DNA of 64,000 bases from Roseiarcus sp963776665 (GTDB lineage Bacteria; Pseudomonadota; Alphaproteobacteria; Rhizobiales; Beijerinckiaceae): positions 81,675-145,674 of the forward strand of contig CAVZNQ010000018.1 of NCBI GenBank assembly GCA_963776665.1. The letters are read 5' to 3'. The position numbers and the translations under genes were made by a program. The notes under the pieces were generated by a model. It made no database searches. It was not told the DNA's origin and saw nothing but the letters and a program-made list of their open reading frames with translations. Below are positions 55,414 through 64,000 of the stretch, piece after piece. Within the stretch, counting starts at the first letter, position 1, and each line of letters opens with the position of its first letter.

Positions 55414-55699
55414 GTCGCTGACCTTGGGTTGCGTTTAAAAGACGAACTGGCGACGCGGCGCGCGCTGGAACGAACGGCAGGAGGCACACCCCCGGCGGCA
55501 GAATATCGAATTGGCAGGGGTCAGTCAGGAGGTGTTAGAACGAGTTTACAACCTGTCCTTCGTTGAGCATTCGGTCCGATGTCCGAGTTGGGTCAATTGC
55601 GTCGCCGCGCCCATGTGAACGTCAGCCCATAATCCGAGAGCGGACTTCGCCGACTCCGGTCCGTTGGTTCGGTTCGGAAAACCTGCTTAGGTCGTGAAA

Positions 55700-55870
55700 A
55701 TGAAACTCTAGCTCTTTCCGCCATCGCCACGCGTGCTCGGCATCGTGGCCCTGAAGAACCACATCGCCCTCGACTGCGAGGTGCAACCCATTGACCTCGG
55801 ACGCGGCGACCAACTGACTCCTCAGTACCTCGCTCTCGGCCTACGGCTGGCGAGCGCCGGCGAAGCGACG
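55700..55870 (+). pseudogene. N-terminal fragment of a second glutathione S-transferase
   Basis: From ATG 55700 the frame reads MKL, a TAG stop, then LFPPSPRVLGIVALKNHIAL and DCEVQPIDLGRGDQLTPQYL. This is the thioredoxin-fold start of a GST, with a nonsense codon at position 4 where Tyr would be expected. The similarity ends after about 50 residues, just before the cyclase gene. It differs from the GST at 53578. The 286 bp before it (55414-55699) hold nothing I recognise. Confidence 0.7.
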
Positions 55871-55880
55871 GAGAAAACAT

Positions 55881-57065
55881 GTGACGCTTGATGCGCCAGT
55901 TAGCGTCAGCTCGGAGGAGAGCCCCGTCATCCGCTGGCTGATGACGGATGGTCGCCGCATAACGGACCCAAAGAGCTTTCTCGAAAACTTCGCTATGTGC
56001 CTGACCGAGGCCGGCGTCGATGTTTCGCGAATTACCACCGGCGTCCCGGTCCTGCACCCGCAGCTCTACTCCTACAGCGGCCTCTGGGAGCGGGGGAAGG
56101 GCGTCACGGAGCGGCTTTACCGGGCGGACGCGAGCCAGGACGCCATTCTGGCGAACAGCCCGATCAAGAGCGCCTACGAGGGCAGCCCCTTCCGCAGTCG
56201 ACTGACGGCGCCCGCCGCGGAGCGGGAATTTCCTATTCTCACAGAGCTGCGTCGCACCGGCATGACCGATTATGTCGTTCTCCCCGTGCCCTTCAGCGAC
56301 GGAACCAACAAGGCGTTATCGCTTGCCACGGCTCGGGACGGCGGATTCTCCGACGACGAGCTCACCTTGTTCACGGCGATGACGCCCGCCGTCGCCTCAA
56401 ATCTGGAGATTCAGGCGTTGCGGCGCATGGCGCGCACGCTTCTCGACACCTATGTCGGCCGCCAGTCCGGCGGCCGGGTTCTCGCAGGACAAATCCGGCG
56501 CGGCATGGGCGAGACGATCCGCGCCGTGATCTGGCTCTCCGACCTGCGCGGCTTCACCAGCCTGTCCGAAAGCCTGCCACGCGACGAGTTGATCGAGCTG
56601 CTCAATCAATATTTCGGCCCGATGTGCAACGCGGTCGAGGCGAATGGGGGCGAGGTCCTCAAATTCATCGGCGACGCGATGCTGGCGATCTTTCCCGTCG
56701 AGGACGACGCGGTCGCGGCCGGTCGCAACGCGCTCGGCGCCGTTCGGGTGGCAAAGGCCGCCGTGAACAAAGAGAATGAACGGCGCGCCTCCGCCGGCAG
56801 GCCGAGAATCCGTTATGGCCTGGCGCTGCACGTCGGCGATGTCATGTACGGCAACATCGGCGGCGACGCGCGGCTCGATTTCACGGTGATCGGACCCGCG
56901 GTCAATCTCACCTCGCGCATCGAATCGATGTGCAAAAACCTCGATCGTTCGCCCTTGCTTTCGGCGGAATTCGCGCGCCTAAGCGGCGTCGAGGCGGAGT
57001 ATTTAGGGGAGTTCGAGCTCAAGGGCGTCGCGGAGAAGCAGCTGATCTATGGCTTGAGGGAATGA
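55881..57065 (+). CDS. class III adenylate/guanylate cyclase with GAF-like N-terminal domain
   Basis: The 394-residue protein has an N-terminal GAF-like sensor (about residues 20-190; GLWERGKGVTERLYR, TDYVVLPVPFSDG, GGFSDDELTLFTAMTPAVA) and a C-terminal cyclase domain. Metal aspartates are Asp221 (WLSDLRGFTSLSE) and Asp265 (KFIGDAMLAIFP). DFTVIGPAVNLTSRIESMCK is the dimer/nucleotide segment. The start is GTG 55881. It makes cAMP or cGMP, with the domain order of cyclases that respond to small ligands. It is intact within a damaged region. Confidence 0.9.
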   Translation: MTLDAPVSVSSEESPVIRWLMTDGRRITDPKSFLENFAMCLTEAGVDVSRITTGVPVLHPQLYSYSGLWERGKGVTERLYRADASQDAILANSPIKSAYEGSPFRSRLTAPAAEREFPILTELRRTGMTDYVVLPVPFSDGTNKALSLATARDGGFSDDELTLFTAMTPAVASNLEIQALRRMARTLLDTYVGRQSGGRVLAGQIRRGMGETIRAVIWLSDLRGFTSLSESLPRDELIELLNQYFGPMCNAVEANGGEVLKFIGDAMLAIFPVEDDAVAAGRNALGAVRVAKAAVNKENERRASAGRPRIRYGLALHVGDVMYGNIGGDARLDFTVIGPAVNLTSRIESMCKNLDRSPLLSAEFARLSGVEAEYLGEFELKGVAEKQLIYGLRE

Positions 57066-57138
57066 CGCTAGCGCGTCGGGTAAAAGCACCGGTCAGGTAC
57101 CGGGATGGCCTCGAGCGAACCGTCAAAAGCGATGCGGT

Positions 57139-57792
57139 CTATCCAGTTTGCCGGCCATCGGTCAAAGCGGCGCAGAACGCGGCTTCGTCCGTGATTATGG
57201 CATCGCCCATGAAGCGCAGCTGATCGAGCGCCCGCTGACCCGCTTCGCCATGGCCGGCTCCGCAGGCATCCGCGACAACGACGGGCACGATGCCGAGATC
57301 GACTGCGTGCCGAACTGACGGCTCGATGCCAATTTCCAGCGCGATGCCGCAGATCGCCAGCGTAGTGATCCCACGGTCGCGCAAGGCGAACTGCAATGGG
57401 GTACCCTCGAAAGCCGACATGGCCAGCTTGTCGAATACGAACTCGTCGTCCTTGGGGGTGAGCTCGGGCACGAGTTCGAAGCCCGACGTGCCACGCAGGA
57501 ACCATGGCTTCACCGCGGCTGGGTCGTCGAGGCGCTGCCAGGCCATCGCCATTCGGGTCTGGAAGGCGCCCATCCAACGACTCGGCAACGACAGATGCCG
57601 GCTGTAGGCGACCGGGACACCGGCGGCGCGGCAACGATCGCGGAGTCGCACACAGGCCGCGCTGATCGAAGACCCGCAGGGAACCTGCTGGCAGATCCCT
57701 ACCTGCATATCGTAGATCAGGAGCGCCATCCGTCTCGGATCGCAGGCCTCCGCCAGTGAAGTGGGGATCGGCAACCCGTGAATTGTTTGCAT
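57139..57792 (-). CDS. isochorismatase-family cysteine hydrolase
   Basis: The 217-residue protein has the family triad: Asp in ALLIYDMQVGI near residue 28, Lys in VFDKLAMSAFEGTPL near residue 121 and Cys in LAICGIALEIGIEPSVRHA near residue 147. Members split isochorismate, nicotinamide, N-carbamoyl compounds or peroxyureidoacrylate; a cysteine-hydrolase type is clear, the substrate is not. It starts at ATG 57792. The 352-bp region to the right (57793-58144) contains only a stem-loop at 58027-58054. Confidence 0.88.
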   Translation of the reverse strand: MQTIHGLPIPTSLAEACDPRRMALLIYDMQVGICQQVPCGSSISAACVRLRDRCRAAGVPVAYSRHLSLPSRWMGAFQTRMAMAWQRLDDPAAVKPWFLRGTSGFELVPELTPKDDEFVFDKLAMSAFEGTPLQFALRDRGITTLAICGIALEIGIEPSVRHAVDLGIVPVVVADACGAGHGEAGQRALDQLRFMGDAIITDEAAFCAALTDGRQTG

Positions 57793-58026
57793 AGTCGACT
57801 TCCTGCAACGGCGGGCCGCACATCAGCAGCGGCACCAGATTCCGTTACGATGTGGGAAGTCGATGAGCAAGACAACGCCCGCCTACACCGAGCCGTCATA
57901 GGGCGAAAAAGCTTCGGTCAGAGGTCGCATTTAAACCGAACCGCCTCGCGCCATCGTTGGGCGCTGGAGTATGAGCAGACAGCACAATAGGATCACGCCT
58001 CGACGTCCACCATCGTGATCTGAAGC

Positions 58027-58054
58027 TTGACGTCGAGTCGCCGCTCGACGTCAA
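58027..58054. repeat. inverted repeat before the IS110 fragment
   Basis: Perfect 11-bp arms TTGACGTCGAG and CTCGACGTCAA flank a 6-nt loop. A third partial copy (CTCGACGTC) lies at about 58000. A T-run follows 9 bases later. It may be a terminator, an insertion-sequence end or a regulator site; IS110 elements lack long terminal repeats, so the first or last is more likely. Confidence 0.4.
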
Positions 58055-58144
58055 AGAATCGACTTTTTCAACATCGGGTAATGGACGGGAGCTCTTCCAC
58101 GCAGGCCGATACGATCGGCCAGGATAAGGAAGAGGAGACCCGAT

Positions 58145-58524
58145 ATGGACTATTTTGCTGGCCTCGACATCTCGATGGACGAGACCCATGTTTGCGTTCT
58201 CGACCGGGAAGGCGGCGGTTGTTTACGAGAGCAAGACGGAGTCGACTGCGCAAGCGGTCGCCAACGAAGGCCAAGGCGCCGAATTGTCGTCGGATCGTAT
58301 TCGAGACCGGGCGGATGGTGCCGATCCTGTTCCACGGGTTGAACCAACTCGGCCTTCCCGTTGTCTGCGTCGAATGCAGGCAGGCCTATCAGGCGCTCAA
58401 GTCGCTGGCGACCCACAAGATCGATCGCAACGACGCTCGAGGGCTGGCGCATCTGGCCCGCACCGGGTTATTCAAGCCCGTCCACGTGAAGTCTTCGCCG
58501 GCCCACGCCGTCCGCTCGCTCTAG
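58145..58524 (+). mobile_element. degraded N-terminal fragment of an IS110-family transposase
   Basis: Three frames are needed. MDYFAGLDISMDETHVCVLD (from 58145) carries the first catalytic Asp of the DEDD domain. VVYESKTESTAQAVANEGQG follows in a second frame. Then RRIVFETGRMVPILFHGLNQ, PVVCVECRQAYQALKSLATH and KIDRNDARGLAHLARTGLFK come in a third, ending at a stop at 58524. The C-terminal half is missing. It is a dead element. The 222 bp after it up to 58746 contain no gene. Confidence 0.75.
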
Positions 58525-58746
58525 TTGGGGGAAGCGGCCGTTCGCATGCGTTTTGTCGACCCGCGTGTCACAATAGTCCCTTGGCCTCAATCGTGGCCAC
58601 CGGGCCTCAACCTCCCATTGCTCAATCAACTACAGAGCTGCTCCAGGGCCACGCACGAGTTCCGGCCGGGTGAAGGCAGCGGGGCAAGATTTAGGTTGAG
58701 TTTTCCAAAGACGAAGGAGCACGCGCGTTCGACCTAGGTGATGAAC

Positions 58747-59691
58747 TCATCCAGCGAGCCTGTTTCGTCCGATCCAGAGCCGGTTGAGCGCCTGCGTGGC
58801 GAGGTCTGGCGACCCCCGTCCCGACAGCCGCGCCATCGCCTCTTGATACGGGCCGACATGGCGCAGTCTGGGCGGCAGTGCAGGGTAGATGCGCCGAAGC
58901 CAGGCACGCGCGCGCTCCGATTGGCTGCGGTCGACATCGCTCAAGCCAAAGGCCTCCTTCAGCCTCGGCGGCAGCATCGACGCCGTGACGGCGCGATACC
59001 ATTGCGGCGGGCGTAACAAGATCCCGGGCCTCGAGAAGATTTGTCCGGCAATCTCGCGGGCAGCAGGACTGACCACCAGGACATCGGACTCCCGCATCAT
59101 TTCCGTATAGGCGGCGAACTCCCTCCAGTCGGCAGGCAGCGTAGCGCGAGGGATGCCGAATAACGCCGCGAACCGATGACTTTCGGCATAGTAGCGCGCC
59201 CGCTCCTCCGCCGTCAGCGGCGGAAGAACGAAGTCGTGCGTCATCACCGCGGTCTCGATCAGGGTGGCATAGACCCAGCGCAGCGCTGGAAGATCATTGG
59301 CCTGATACGGAGAGCCGGCGCGGAAAGGACCCACGGTGATCGGCAGGCGACCGTGGATGGTGGCATGGCGGCGATGCAGGCCTCGGGCCGCAGACAGAGC
59401 CTGATCGAGAGTGCCGAACACCATCGTGAAGACTACCGCGAAGGTCCGATGAAAACGACCGATCGGGTCGGCGAGGGTCCGCGAGTGTTGAACGATGGCC
59501 GCCGCGACCCACGGGTGGGCCAGTTGGAGCAGAAGGGCTCGGCCGGCGCCAAGAAATGTGAGCGCCTCGCGATCGATCCGCCAAGTCAGCGAATCCGGAC
59601 CGAACACGCCTTCCATCTCTCCAGGCGCGAGCGCTCGGACCACCTCGAGTTGACGCTCAAGGTCTTCGCTGCCGACTGTGGCGCTGATCAC
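58747..59691 (-). CDS. MpaB-type oxygenase (DUF2236 family)
   Basis: The 314-residue protein belongs to the family of ER-bound oxygenase MpaB and rubber oxygenase Lcp. It has LLLQLAHPWVAAAIVQHSRT near residue 55, DPIGRFHRTFAVVFTMVFGT near residue 75, HRRHATIHGRLPI and the conserved ALRWVYATLIETAVM near residue 137. The histidines in these motifs match the haem-b and active-site residues of Lcp-type enzymes. The family cleaves C=C bonds of isoprenoid chains. It starts with GTG 59691 and lies directly downstream of a cis-prenyltransferase gene (51-bp gap), so a shared isoprenoid substrate is possible. Confidence 0.85.
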   Translation of the reverse strand: MISATVGSEDLERQLEVVRALAPGEMEGVFGPDSLTWRIDREALTFLGAGRALLLQLAHPWVAAAIVQHSRTLADPIGRFHRTFAVVFTMVFGTLDQALSAARGLHRRHATIHGRLPITVGPFRAGSPYQANDLPALRWVYATLIETAVMTHDFVLPPLTAEERARYYAESHRFAALFGIPRATLPADWREFAAYTEMMRESDVLVVSPAAREIAGQIFSRPGILLRPPQWYRAVTASMLPPRLKEAFGLSDVDRSQSERARAWLRRIYPALPPRLRHVGPYQEAMARLSGRGSPDLATQALNRLWIGRNRLAG

Positions 59692-59742
59692 TTCTGACGC
59701 TCCTTTGAGCGCGGCTCGAGAGCCTTTATCTGGTCGCCCGCC

Positions 59743-60531
59743 CTACTGCCCAAAGCGTCGTGTCCTCTGCTGGAACGAGCGAATCGCGCGCAGGAAGTCG
59801 ACTTTGCGGAACTCCGGCCAATAGACGTCCGTGAAGTAGAATTCGCAATGGACGCTTTGCCATAACAGAAAGCCGGATAAGCGCACCTCGCCGCTGGTGC
59901 GAATGATGAGGTCGGGATCTGGGAGCCCGACCGTGTAGAGATATTGGTCAATTGCCGCGGGGGTGATTTGTTCAGCGAGTTCATCAAGCCCTAGCCCGTC
60001 CCGGGCCTTGGCGCGGATCAGATCGCGAACGGCGTCGACGATCTCCTCGCGTCCACCGTAGGCCACCGCGATGGTCAGTACCATCGCGTCGTAATCAGCC
60101 GTCGCCTCTTCTGCCTTGCGGATGACGGCGACCGTGGACGGTGGGAGAAGACTGAGGCGGCCGGCCGCTTTGACCCGCACGCGTCGCTGGTGAATCCAGG
60201 GGTCCTGAGCAAGCGCTCCAATCTTTGCCTCGACCGCTCCGAGAATCCCTGAGACCTCGGCGCGCGATCTTTTCAGGTTTTCGGTCGAGCAGACCCAGAG
60301 CGTCACAGCGGAGATGCCGAGTTCGCTGCACCACATTAGTACGTCGTCGAGCTTCTGGGCGCCCATCTCGTAGGCTCGAGATGGGTCGGGAAATCCTTGT
60401 TCACGCGCATAGCGGCGGTTGCCGTCGAGAATGAGGCCGACATGTTCAGGCAGACGTCCGGCGCCGATCTGTCGACGCAGACGGTGCTCATAGAACTGAT
60501 AGAGGAGATTCCACATGCGACGCGCATGCAT
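59743..60531 (-). CDS. uppS: cis-prenyltransferase (undecaprenyl/short-chain Z-isoprenyl diphosphate synthase)
   Basis: The 262-residue protein has the five UppS-type regions: catalytic Asp in HVGLILDGNRRYAREQGF near residue 35, WVCSTENLKRSRAEV near residue 80, TIAVAYGGREEIVDAV near residue 153 and the C-terminal RTSGEVRLSGFLLWQ then CEFYFTDVYWPEF. It adds cis isoprene units to an allylic diphosphate. The GDGNGRWA-type segment is replaced by DGNRRYA, as in short-chain enzymes of actinobacteria, so the main cell-wall UppS is probably another gene. Start: ATG 60531 or 60516. It follows the permease gene by 4 bp. Confidence 0.88.
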   Translation of the reverse strand: MHARRMWNLLYQFYEHRLRRQIGAGRLPEHVGLILDGNRRYAREQGFPDPSRAYEMGAQKLDDVLMWCSELGISAVTLWVCSTENLKRSRAEVSGILGAVEAKIGALAQDPWIHQRRVRVKAAGRLSLLPPSTVAVIRKAEEATADYDAMVLTIAVAYGGREEIVDAVRDLIRAKARDGLGLDELAEQITPAAIDQYLYTVGLPDPDLIIRTSGEVRLSGFLLWQSVHCEFYFTDVYWPEFRKVDFLRAIRSFQQRTRRFGQ

Positions 60532-60535
60532 AACT

Positions 60536-63188
60536 CTACTCCGCCTTCAGCGCGGCCGGATCAACGCGCGCATGGGCGTGCTGGAAGGCGACGACGACGG
60601 TCGCCGCCACGACGGCGACTCCGATCACGACGATCGCAAAGTAGCCATACGGGATAGTCACGGCCTCAGGGGGCGGATCGAACACCCCGGATAGGAGCGC
60701 AACGAGCATCCACGCAACGGCCAGCCCGGTGACCGCGCCAAAGATGAGGCCGGCGATCGCGACCAGCGCCGCTTCGGATTGAAGGAACGCCCCGAGCTGC
60801 GAGGGGGAGGCGCCCAGCGCCGTGAGAATGGCGAAGGTGCGATGCCGCTCGGCGAAGCCGAGCCCGACGACGAGGCCCGCCGCAGCTCCGATCAGCAAGA
60901 GTCCGAAGACAAGCTCGACGCTGGTCAGCGCCGACAGACTGACCTCAGTGAGGCTCGAGGAGATCAGCGAGCGCACTTCGCCGAGCTCCGTCACCTTCAA
61001 AGCCGGATCCGAAGCGAGGACGGACTTCAAATCCTGCGCAGTTGCAGCGGGATCTGGCGACCGCACAAGCACGACCTCGCGCGCGTCGCTTCCGGTCGCT
61101 TTCGCGACGTAGACGGCGTTCGCGACCAAGAAGGAATCCTTCGGCGCAGTAGGGAATTCACGGACGACGCCGACGAAGGTGAAGGGCACGACATGATATT
61201 GATGATCGACCGCCGATTGCAGGCGAAGATTGAGCTTGTCGCCCTGGTTGAGCTGAAAGTCGTTGACCGTCTCTTCCGAGACGAGGATGCCGTCCGGCGT
61301 CGCAGCAAGGGTGGCGAGCGCGGCCTTCGCGTCGCCATTGGCGAAATACGCGTTGGCCATCGTGGTGACGCGCCCGATTGCGGTCGGCTCGATGCCGTAG
61401 AGGTCCTGCAGGTCGGCGCCGACATACGCGTAGCGGTGCATCATGCGGACCGCCGCGCGGACGCCCGTCGCTTTGGCGATCTCGCCAAGCTTCGCGCCGG
61501 CGGGGCTTGACGTCGTCCCCGTCACGTTGACGTCGGCGCCGTTGGTCAGCTCGGCGTCGACCCGCGCCTGTCCGCTGTAGGTCGCGTTGAACGCCGCGGT
61601 CGAAAAGGCGAAGCCGACGGCGAGCGCCAGCAGGCCGGCGCCGCGCGCGATGCGCGACGCCTGACGCGACAGCGATGCGGCGACCGTCGGCGCGAGATCG
61701 CCGGCCGTCAGAAGCAGGACAGGAATTCGGACCCTCCGCGCCGCAATCAGGGCGCGGCGCGAGAGACGCACCCACAAAAGTCCGAGCCCTGCCCAAAGCG
61801 CGAGCGGCGCCAGGAAGGACGCGTAGTTGACCGATGTTTGCGCGACGCCCTCGGTCGCCAGAACAATCTGATAGCCGGCGCCCTGCACGCTCCAGAAGAC
61901 GAGCCCCGCCGCAGCCAGGAGCGCAATGTCGAGCCAGAGTCGCTCCCACAGCGGCCGCGTCGTCGTTTCCGCGAGGCCGCGCGTCTGCGCCACAGTCAGA
62001 ATGCGGGCGTCCTGCGCGGCCGGAACCACAATCGTCGCGACCGCAAACGCCAGGCCGACTGCAGCAACGAAGACACCCCAGCCCAGCGCAGTCGGCGCGG
62101 CGACGCTCAGTCCCATCAGGCGCAACGCGATAAAGGCGACGAGGAGTCCGGCCGCGGCGCCGGCAGGTCCAATGACCGCCGCTTCCAGAGCCGGATTCAT
62201 GAGCGTCTCAAGAAGCGTCGCGCCGCGAATGCGCAACAGTGCCTGCTCACGCATGCGGCGGGGGCGGCCGGCGCCGGCGATGTGCAGCGGTGACCAAAGC
62301 GGCCAGCACGACGCCAGGGGCGCCGAGGAACAGGAACAACACCTTGGCGTAGAGCGCGTCGTCCCGCACGCCGTCGAGCCGCGCAGCGAGATTGTTTGCG
62401 AGCGCCGCGCTTCCCGCAATTCGCTCCTCCACATTGTTCGCCATCTGACGCGCCGCCTGAAACGCGCTGACGGGGTCAGCCGGGAGCCGGGCGCGATCCA
62501 GAAGGACATGAAGCTGGGTGCGAATGGTTTCGGGTTTCGCGGCCCGCTGAGCGTCGAAGAAGGAGCGCCACGTCGTTATCGGGAGGATCAGGATGTTGTC
62601 GGGCGGCGATTGCGGCGCAAGGCCGGGAGGCACGCCAATCGCCTGAAAGAGCGAATCGATATTCGGGATCGCCGCGACGCCGGCCACCCGCACCGCCACC
62701 GGCGCAAGACCGGGCCGATTGACGTTGACCTCATCGCCCACGCCCGCATGCAGGTTCGCGGCCGTCTGGCTGTACAAAACCGGTCCATCAAGGCTGCCGC
62801 TCAGAAGCGTGACCTGGCCGGAAAAAGCTGTGAGATAATCGGGCGCGATGCCGATCGCCTGGCCGGGGCCGGTTACTTGCTGCGTATCGCCGGTGGTCGC
62901 AGTGAAGCCGTCGACCTTGGCGTACTCGACCGATCGCACCAACTTTGCGACGCCGGCCTGGTCCAACGCTGTCTCCACCGCGCCCCGGTCGATTCCCGGG
63001 CCCAATTCCACCTGCCAATCGACCGGGATATTAGCGACGGCTCGCGCCGTCATCGTGTAGGACGCCGAAATGACAAAAATCCCTAGGGTCCCGGCGAACG
63101 CGACAGCGAGCGCAATTCCTGCGGCGGTCGCAAGTGTCCGTCCAGGGGCCACCCTGATCAGGCTCCTGAGCCAGTAGAGCGCGATCAT
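60536..63188 (-). pseudogene. FtsX-type ABC transporter permease gene with one frameshift
   Basis: Together the two frames encode about 880 residues with two FtsX-like halves. The first frame starts at ATG 63188 (MIALYWLRSLIRVAPGRTLA) and runs to LFLFLGAPGVVLAALVTAA. The second continues with IAGAGRPRRMREQALLRIRG then ATLLETLMNPALEAAVIG, and has the final GFAERHRTFAILTALGASPS segment. One extra base at about 62279-62285 causes the break. The protein would be the channel of a MacB-like exporter with the ATPase encoded upstream, whose stop overlaps this ATG (ATGA). Confidence 0.85.
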
Positions 63189-63856
63189 GCGGCTTCTCTG
63201 CTTTGTCGAGTGGTCAAGCGACCGTGGTCCATTCGCCACAGCGTTTCGACCTGCTCTGCAACAGCAGGATCGTGCGTCGCCATGACGAATGTCATTGCGT
63301 GCCGCCGTACGCAGTCGAGGATCATCGAAAGCGTCGCCTGACCTGTCCTCCTGTCGAGCTGACCGGTCGGTTCGTCGGCCAGTAGCAGAGCGGGACAGTG
63401 AACGAGCGCCCGCGCGATCCCGACTTGCTGCACCTGCCCGCCCGACAATTCGTCCGGCAGTCGATCTGCGAGGCCGGCGAGATCGAGGGCTCCAAGCGCT
63501 TCGCCGACCGCCTCGTCGTCTGCGGTACGGTGACCCAGCCGGAGCGGTAGCGCCACGTTCTCGCCCACGCTGAGCGTTGGGATCAAGGCGGCGAATTGAT
63601 GGATCATTCCAACGGCGAGCGGACGCAGCGTCTGACGCAAACCGATACCGGGCCAGGAAATGGTTCCGCTCGTGGCTTCGTCGAGTCCCGCGATGAGATT
63701 GAGCAGGGTCGACTTTCCGCTCCCAGAAGGACCGAGCAGCGCGACGCGCTCGCCGCGTCCAATCGAAAACGACGCCGGTTCTAGCCCGACGACTTTGCTG
63801 TCGCCGGTCCCAAACTGGCGTGCGAGGACTTCAGCCTTGACGATCGGCAGTATCAT
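63185..63856 (-). CDS. ABC transporter ATP-binding protein (MacB/LolD type)
   Basis: The protein of about 223 residues has Walker A ALLGPSGSGKSTLLNL, the Q-loop VGMIHQFAALIPTLSV, signature ELSGGQVQQVGIARAL, Walker B LLLADEPTGQLDRRTG and H-loop VMATHDPAV. The start is ATG 63856 or 63871; both overlap the end of the upstream ATPase gene. Its stop overlaps the permease start by 4 bp. It powers an FtsX-type exporter or lipoprotein-release-type machine. Confidence 0.92.
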   Translation of the reverse strand: MILPIVKAEVLARQFGTGDSKVVGLEPASFSIGRGERVALLGPSGSGKSTLLNLIAGLDEATSGTISWPGIGLRQTLRPLAVGMIHQFAALIPTLSVGENVALPLRLGHRTADDEAVGEALGALDLAGLADRLPDELSGGQVQQVGIARALVHCPALLLADEPTGQLDRRTGQATLSMILDCVRRHAMTFVMATHDPAVAEQVETLWRMDHGRLTTRQSREAA

Positions 63857-64000
63857 CGACGATCCGCCCATCCTGGAGCCGAATGACGCGCGAGGCGGTT
63901 CGCGCTAGCGCTTCGCTATGCGTCGCAACGAGAGCAGTTCCTCCCGCCGCGCAATGATCGCCAAGTAGGCGTATCAGGTCCTGCTCCGTCGCCGCGTCGA
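63831..64000 (-). CDS. C-terminus of a second ABC transporter ATP-binding protein (partial)
   Basis: The last 56 codons are in the window. The frame begins in the D-loop (DAATEQDLIRLLGD), has the H-loop ALVATHSEALARTASRV and ends RLQDGRIVDDTADRQG with the stop at 63831. It overlaps the start of the next ATPase gene, so this is an operon with two ATPases, as in exporters with two different nucleotide-binding subunits. The gene runs off the right edge. Confidence 0.8.
   Translation of the reverse strand, partial: DAATEQDLIRLLGDHCAAGGTALVATHSEALARTASRVIRLQDGRIVDDTADRQG

Overview
The window is GC-rich chromosomal DNA of an alphaproteobacterium, most likely of the order Hyphomicrobiales (Rhizobiales). 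This rests on the gene families and gene orders seen: a rhizobial-type sugar ABC operon with ROK and MocA-type genes, yicC-gmk, a citE-type lyase, a hopanoid gene (hpnK), DUF5939-type adenylate cyclases, and a glpD-glpS junction of the rhizobial kind. No rRNA, tRNA or CRISPR array was found.

Region 1-7.4 kb is a sugar-uptake locus. A ROK repressor, a MocA-type oxidoreductase, a ThuA-like protein and the start of a GH3 glycosidase run leftward. A binding protein and two permeases run rightward from a shared control region. No ATPase gene is present. A strong stem-loop separates the binding-protein gene from the permeases. Region 6.6-25 kb is mostly core: PagL-like lipid A deacylase, GFA enzyme, carB, greA, two tandem secreted paralogues, trmJ, a histidine-rich exported peptide, yicC, gmk, an outer-membrane barrel, an intradiol dioxygenase, an adenylate cyclase, a CoA-ester lyase, an AlkB-type dioxygenase and a sorbosone-dehydrogenase-like protein.

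Region 25.4-34.5 kb shows damage. glpK is intact, but glpD carries two single-base frameshifts and is followed by a 41-codon stump of glpS, so the glycerol ABC transporter seems to have been deleted. DUF2252 and DUF2254 genes each carry a frameshift, and a signal peptide is left without a protein. These are either real decay or consensus errors in homopolymers.

Region 34.5-45.5 kb holds a two-component system (a hybrid ABC-binding/PAS histidine kinase, a NarL-type regulator and a receiver-only protein) flanked by repeated CCTCGTAA-type boxes, then small exported proteins. It also holds a tight three-gene operon around a DyP-type peroxidase, with an alpha+beta-barrel-like protein upstream and an unrecognised 337-residue protein downstream. 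This operon is the best candidate for an undescribed system. An outer-membrane barrel gene follows, with an internally deleted copy just upstream.

Region 45.6-50 kb carries a GT2 glycosyltransferase, a DUF6311 membrane protein, a C-terminal stump of what is probably hpnJ, and intact hpnK. Region 50-58.7 kb is a gene graveyard: truncated IS1182-, IS701- and IS110-type transposases, a phage terminase fragment, an adenylate cyclase fragment and two broken GSTs, among intact genes for an NmrA-type reductase, a second cyclase and an isochorismatase. Region 58.7-64 kb encodes an MpaB-type oxygenase, a cis-prenyltransferase and an FtsX-type ABC exporter (permease frameshifted, two ATPases), all leftward.
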